DNA of 9,546 nucleotides from CAZGOM01 sp964542875 (lineage in GTDB: Bacteria > Planctomycetota > Phycisphaerae > Phycisphaerales > Phycisphaeraceae), in the NCBI GenBank assembly GCA_964542875.1, contig CAZIWA010000174.1, positions 1 to 9,546 on the forward strand, given 5' to 3'. Below are positions 6,558 through 9,546 of the stretch, one piece after another. A program made the translations under genes and the position numbers. The notes under the pieces are model-generated. The model was given only the letters and a program-made list of their open reading frames with translations. It was not told the origin of the DNA and did not search any database. Each line of letters starts with the position of its first letter. The stretch's first letter is position 1.

Positions 6558-7265
6558 ATGCACCATCCGACGCTGCTGCTGTTTGATATCGATGGCACGA
6601 TCCTGACCTCCGAAGGGGCGGGGATGCGTGCGATGGCGGGCGTTGCGACCCGGTTGTTTGGGCCAGGGTTCAAGTGGGATGGGATCGATGCGGCGGGGCA
6701 TCTGGACCCGCTTATTTTCAAAGAGGCGGCGGTGATCAACGGATTGGGGGAAGACCCGGCGCAGTACCGGCGGTTTCATGATGAGTACATCGAGGCGCTG
6801 GCGCTGGAGTTTGTGGCTTCACACGCTCAAGTGAAAGCGACGCCGGGTATTCACGGGGCGCTTGAACTGCTGCGTGACCGGCGGGCCAAGCGGGGCGACC
6901 TGGTGCTGGGCCTGCTGACGGGCAACTACACCCAGGCGGTACCGATCAAGCTCAACGCGGTGGGCGTGGACCCGGGACAGTTCACGATTACAGCGTTTGG
7001 CGATGAGGGCGAGAGCAGGCCGGCGCTGGTGCGCGTGGCGATGAAGAAATATGCAGCCGACCTGGGACATGCGGTGACACCGAGCCGGGTGGTGGTGATT
7101 GGAGATACGCCTCGCGATGTGGAATGCGCGAAGGTGAATGGGTGCGTGGCGTATGGCGTGGCGACGGGCCGGCACACGGTGGCGCAGTTGAATGCGGCCG
7201 GTGCTGATGTGGCGGTGTCGAGCCTGGAGGATTTGTCGGAGCTGGTGGGAATTCTGGAGAGGTAG
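6558..7265 (+). CDS. HAD-superfamily hydrolase (phosphoglycolate phosphatase-like)
   Basis: A 235-aa soluble HAD phosphatase. Motif I is LLLFDIDGT with nucleophile D10 and acid/base D12. Motif II is LLTGN with T121. The motif III lysine is probably K131 in AVPIKLNAVG. Motif IV is VVVIGDTPRDVECA with D183 and D187 for Mg2+. Residues about 15-90 form the helical C1-type cap. Such proteins hydrolyse small phosphate esters; the sequence does not fix the substrate, and Gph-like annotation is only by family. The single ATG just before motif I fixes the start. No Shine-Dalgarno is seen (the upstream sequence is CCTGGACCCGATTTC). It follows purH on the same strand and converges on the coaB-like gene 42 nt away. 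All catalytic residues are present, so it should be active. Confidence 0.92.
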   Translation: MHHPTLLLFDIDGTILTSEGAGMRAMAGVATRLFGPGFKWDGIDAAGHLDPLIFKEAAVINGLGEDPAQYRRFHDEYIEALALEFVASHAQVKATPGIHGALELLRDRRAKRGDLVLGLLTGNYTQAVPIKLNAVGVDPGQFTITAFGDEGESRPALVRVAMKKYAADLGHAVTPSRVVVIGDTPRDVECAKVNGCVAYGVATGRHTVAQLNAAGADVAVSSLEDLSELVGILER

Positions 7266-7307
7266 GGCGAAGGAAGTATGAATTGAAGAGGGTGTGGGAG
7301 AGCCGCG

Positions 7308-8027
7308 TTATTTGATGAGGGCGGTGAGGCGGGTGGCGAGGGTTTGGCGGGGGACCCATTCCTGGAGGTTGTCGCCTAAAAGGAAGGCACCGGGGTTTGG
7401 GCCCTGGACCATGTCGAGCTCGTTGGCGACGAGGTAGTCTGCGCCGGAGGCGAGGCGGCTGGCCTGGCCGATCTGGATGAGCTGGTCAGGCGTTACGCCG
7501 ACTTCGAGCTTGAATTTGACGAGCAGGCCCTTAAAACCCCACTGAGTGCGGAAGAGGTCGACCAGTTTTTCGGTTTTTTTGCCGAGAAAAGCCAGTTCCT
7601 CAAAGGTGCTTTTGACCTTGCCGGCCTGGGCATTTTGAACGGTCCAGACCTGGGTGCCGGGTTCCTTGCCGGGTGCGCGGGAGATGACCTGGAATGCGCC
7701 GGTGGGGGTGTAATCGGCGACGGCGGCCGCCATGAAGATGGCTTGATATGTGCCACGTGGAACATTGTTCATCAGAAGTTGTTTGAGGTCTTCGTGTGTT
7801 TTGTACAGCTTTGGGGTAATGGGATGGAGGAGTTTAAAGGCGACGGCTTGGTCGGCGTGTTGAGGATTTGAGGTGTAAAGGTCGACCGGTCCAAGGGTTG
7901 CGAGAGATTGGGCGATCTGAAAGCCGGTGTTGCCGGTGAAGATGTTGCCCCAGTCGCGCACTCGGTCGATGGGTTGGCGGGTGTTGCCGGCGGTGACGAG
8001 GAAGCGTTTTTGGAGTGTGGTGGGCAT
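7308..8027 (-). CDS. coaB: Phosphopantothenate-cysteine ligase (CoaB-type, stand-alone)
   Basis: A 239-aa protein of the CoaB/Dfp C-terminal family, which joins 4'-phosphopantothenate to cysteine using a nucleotide triphosphate in coenzyme A synthesis. Supporting motifs, numbered from ATG 8027: LVTAGNTRQPID (10-21), a nucleotide-binding loop with FTGNTG (30-35), the diagnostic AAAVADYTP (100-108), KVKS (137-140) with the likely catalytic Lys, VKFKLE (170-175) and YLVANELD (198-205). The flavin-dependent decarboxylase half (CoaC) is absent, so the gene is monofunctional, unlike the fused coaBC of E. coli. A GTG at 8040-8042 is an alternative start. Neither start has a Shine-Dalgarno. The gene begins 22 nt after the permease stop codon, so co-transcription and translational coupling are likely, though no functional link is evident. 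Confidence 0.8.
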   Translation of the reverse strand: MPTTLQKRFLVTAGNTRQPIDRVRDWGNIFTGNTGFQIAQSLATLGPVDLYTSNPQHADQAVAFKLLHPITPKLYKTHEDLKQLLMNNVPRGTYQAIFMAAAVADYTPTGAFQVISRAPGKEPGTQVWTVQNAQAGKVKSTFEELAFLGKKTEKLVDLFRTQWGFKGLLVKFKLEVGVTPDQLIQIGQASRLASGADYLVANELDMVQGPNPGAFLLGDNLQEWVPRQTLATRLTALIK

Positions 8028-8049
8028 GAGGGAGGGCCGCACGGGGGAA

Positions 8050-8877
8050 TCAGGCTTCGCTGGTTTTCACCTGGCCGGTGATGAGCCGGAAGCCGTAGAC
8101 CAGGATGAACAGCAGGGTGCCGATGGTGACGATGGTGGCGCCGGGGGCGGTGTCTGCGATGTAAGAGACGTAGAGCCCAATGATGCCGGTGAGGATGGCG
8201 GCGATGGAGGAGACGACCATCATGGGGACCAGCCGCCGGGCCAGCAGGGAGGCGGTGGCCGCGGGGGTGATGAGCATGGCGGAGGTGAGGATGACGCCGA
8301 CCATGTAGATGCAGGAGACGACCGTGAAGGCCAGCAAAAAGAGCAGGACCATGCGCAGCAGGCTGGGGGAGAGCCCGATGAGGGAGGCGTATTCAGGATC
8401 GAAGGAGGCGAGCTCCATTTCCTTGTGAAGGAGGAAAAGGACGCCGACGACGCCGACGGCGACGATGGCGATGAAGGCCAGGTCGCTGGAGGTGACGCCG
8501 AGGATATTGCCAAAGAGCATGTGCATGAGCTCTGGCGTTTTTTTGGTTTTGTTGAGGATCAGGACGCCGAGGGCGAACATGCCGGTGAAGAGGATGCCGA
8601 TGGCGGTGTCTTCACGGATGGCGCGTTTGCGGGCGATGAAGCCGATGCCCAGGGCGGTGAGGAGATCGGCGAGGAGGCCGCCGATGAGGAGGCTCCAGCC
8701 GGCGAGATGGGCCAGGGCGAGGCCCGGAAGGGCTGCGTGGGCCATGGCGTCGCCGATGAAGGCCATCTGGCGCTGGACGACGTAAACCCCGAGCGTGGCG
8801 CAGGTGAGCCCGACGAGGATGCTGGCCAGAAAGGCATCCTGCATGAAGGGTTCAGTGAAGGGTTTTAGGAGGTCCAT
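8050..8877 (-). CDS. ABC-3 family metal (Zn/Mn/Fe) transporter permease
   Basis: A 275-aa integral membrane permease of the ZnuB/MntB/TroC type, which would form the channel of a divalent-metal importer. About eight hydrophobic segments are visible. Family motifs, numbered from ATG 8877: GDAMAHAALPGLALA (42-56, matching the SHAxLPG region), MHMLFGNILGVTSSDL (119-134), FDPEYASLIGLS (158-169), VGVILTSAMLITPAATA (194-210) and YIADTAPGATIV (238-249). I prefer the ATG at 8877 to the one 12 codons upstream because the upstream codons lie in the inverted repeat. There is no Shine-Dalgarno, but TACCTT sits 6 nt before the ATG. No ATPase or substrate-binding protein gene lies within the window. Metal specificity cannot be read from the sequence. 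Confidence 0.92.
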   Translation of the reverse strand: MDLLKPFTEPFMQDAFLASILVGLTCATLGVYVVQRQMAFIGDAMAHAALPGLALAHLAGWSLLIGGLLADLLTALGIGFIARKRAIREDTAIGILFTGMFALGVLILNKTKKTPELMHMLFGNILGVTSSDLAFIAIVAVGVVGVLFLLHKEMELASFDPEYASLIGLSPSLLRMVLLFLLAFTVVSCIYMVGVILTSAMLITPAATASLLARRLVPMMVVSSIAAILTGIIGLYVSYIADTAPGATIVTIGTLLFILVYGFRLITGQVKTSEA

Positions 8878-8881
8878 GGGG

Positions 8882-8990
8882 GAAAGGTACAAGGAAAAAG
8901 GTAAAAGGGACAAGGCAGAGGGAGGAAAGGCCGGAAAAGGAGGAACTTATTTTCTTACTTGTCCCTTATCCCTTTTAGCTTGAACCTTTC
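8882..8990. repeat. 33-bp imperfect inverted repeat filling the nuoA-permease gap
   Basis: The arms 8882-8914 and 8958-8990 match at 28 of 33 positions when one is reverse-complemented, and enclose a 43-nt purine-rich loop. Each arm holds AAGG and GGGACAAG elements (left arm: GAAAGGTACAAG then GGTAAAAGGGACAAG). One arm begins directly after the nuoA stop codon and the other ends 4 nt before the permease ATG. On the minus-strand mRNA the hairpin would separate the two genes and could stabilise the nuoA message or limit read-through and initiation. It has no U-tract. It is probably a palindromic intergenic repeat. Confidence 0.85.
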
Positions 8991-9422
8991 TTACACCGGG
9001 TCTTTGCGGGCGAGTTCGCTGAGCCTGGCGTTGGTGGAGGCGGAGCCCAGGGAGGTGTTGACGGTGGAGCGGACCCATTCAAGCGCGCCGGTGTGCCATT
9101 CGTAGGCGAAGCCCAGGACGATGAGGAAGATGAAGGGGAGGCCCAGGACGAGGGCTTCGGTGGGGAATTCGCGGAAGACGACGGCCCAGGGGTAGGTGAG
9201 GGCGACTTCAACGTCGAAGACGAGGTAGAAGAGGGCGACGATGTAGAAGCGGAGGTCGAACTGGACCCAGCCGGTGCCGATGGGTTCTTCGCCACATTCG
9301 TAGATGTCGGACTTCTGGCGATTGGGGGAGCGTGCGCCGAGGATCCAGTTGGCGGTGAGGCCGGAGAAGACCAGGAGCAGGCCGGCTGCGACGAAAGCAA
9401 GGATGGAGAGCATTGCGTCCAT
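8991..9422 (-). CDS. nuoA: NADH-quinone oxidoreductase subunit A
   Basis: A 143-aa membrane subunit of respiratory complex I (NuoA/NdhC), which helps connect the hydrophilic arm to the proton-pumping arm. Three membrane helices are visible (about 4-28, 58-82 and 90-108). The family signature is intact: YECGEEPIGTGWVQFDLRFYIV (41-62), LVFDVEVALTYPWAV (67-81) with conserved FDVE and PW. The C-terminus is extended and polar (about 110-143). Start choice: ATG at 9422 is preferred because TACAAT sits 6 nt upstream; an in-frame GTG at 9440 is the alternative. nuoB does not follow it; the next co-directional gene is the metal permease. Other nuo genes could lie beyond the right edge or elsewhere. 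Confidence 0.95.
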   Translation of the reverse strand: MDAMLSILAFVAAGLLLVFSGLTANWILGARSPNRQKSDIYECGEEPIGTGWVQFDLRFYIVALFYLVFDVEVALTYPWAVVFREFPTEALVLGLPFIFLIVLGFAYEWHTGALEWVRSTVNTSLGSASTNARLSELARKDPV

Positions 9423-9428
9423 GGGGCT

Positions 9429-9434
9429 ATTGTA
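9429..9434 (-). promoter_or_regulatory. Candidate -10 box giving a leaderless nuoA mRNA
   Basis: TACAAT on the minus strand, then AGCCCC, then ATG. A transcript starting about 7 nt past this box would begin at the A of the start codon. No Shine-Dalgarno is present, which fits leaderless translation. No clear -35 is visible. If GTG 9440 were the real start, this box would lie inside the gene. Confidence 0.45.
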
Positions 9435-9455
9435 ACTCACGCACCGGGGGGGAAG

Positions 9456-9490
9456 GAATTATGAATTACGAGTTACGAATTATGAATTGG
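9456..9490. repeat. Tandem heptanucleotide array GARTTAY
   Basis: Five consecutive 7-nt units on the plus strand: GAATTAT, GAATTAC, GAGTTAC, GAATTAT and GAATTGG, the last matching only in its first five bases. It lies just upstream of nuoA in an AT-rich island within GC-rich surroundings. It resembles the short tandem heptamer repeats known from cyanobacteria and seen between genes elsewhere. It may bind a protein, act as a spacer, or be a slippage-prone microsatellite. Confidence 0.8.
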
Positions 9491-9509
9491 GATGGGTCTT
9501 AGGAAGCTG

Positions 9510-9546
9510 AGTTCACGCTAAAGTGGACTTGGCCCTATGAAACAAG
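9510..9546 (+). promoter_or_regulatory. Operator-like dyad and possible start of a divergent gene at the right edge
   Basis: AGTTCAC (9510-9516) and GTGGACT (9523-9529) form a 6-of-7 inverted repeat with a 6-nt spacer. TAAAGT (9519-9524) within it could be a -10 box. An ATG at 9537-9539, followed by AAA CAA, may start a plus-strand gene, but only three codons are visible. The dyad could be a repressor site for that gene or part of a terminator. Low confidence. Confidence 0.25.

Noticed and set aside
6293..6586. A 97-codon plus-strand ORF spanning the end of purH and the start of the HAD gene
   Set aside because: It overlaps two well-supported genes in another frame, has no domain and no ribosome binding site.
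7927..8868. A 313-codon plus-strand frame antisense to the metal permease
   Set aside because: The translation is almost only Gly, Asp, Glu and Ala, as expected opposite GC-rich membrane-protein codons. The minus-strand permease has clear family motifs.

Overview
The window is a GC-rich chromosomal stretch, probably from a planctomycete and possibly of the Phycisphaerae type. That assignment is inference. It rests on the Hanks-type kinase with an N-terminal zinc ribbon, a transmembrane helix and a Pro-rich repeat leading to an extracytoplasmic domain; on the general scarcity of Shine-Dalgarno sites; and on unrelated housekeeping genes mixed with palindromic intergenic repeats. I see no phage, plasmid, IS, CRISPR, tRNA or rRNA.

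Layout, left to right. Positions 1-227 carry no recognisable gene and end in a REP-like palindrome just past the kinase stop codon. The minus strand then carries a membrane serine/threonine kinase (228-2297), a membrane-anchored protein whose soluble part resembles the SUFU (suppressor of fused) family (2676-3560), and a small unrecognised protein (3788-4378). A divergent intergenic region (4379-4746) is dense in inverted repeats and leads into purH on the plus strand (4747-6345), followed by a HAD-family phosphatase (6558-7265). Convergent to these, on the minus strand, are nuoA (8991-9422), an ABC-3 family metal permease (8050-8877) and a CoaB-type phosphopantothenate-cysteine ligase (7308-8027). 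The window ends just after what may be the start of a divergent plus-strand gene (about 9537).

The genes do not form one pathway. PurH serves purine synthesis, CoaB coenzyme A synthesis, NuoA respiratory complex I, and the permease divalent-metal uptake. The kinase and SUFU-like protein could belong to one signalling or envelope module, but only adjacency and shared membrane anchoring suggest it.

The less ordinary material is between genes. It includes two mutually exclusive long hairpins upstream of purH (4467-4538); a 33-bp imperfect inverted repeat that fills the nuoA-permease gap, with a third related copy abutting the start codon at 4378; a heptanucleotide tandem array (9456-9490); and two start codons placed 6 nt after a TANNNT box, as in leaderless transcripts. 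I did not find a convincing new multi-gene system. The purH upstream structure and the SUFU-like membrane protein are the best candidates for follow-up.
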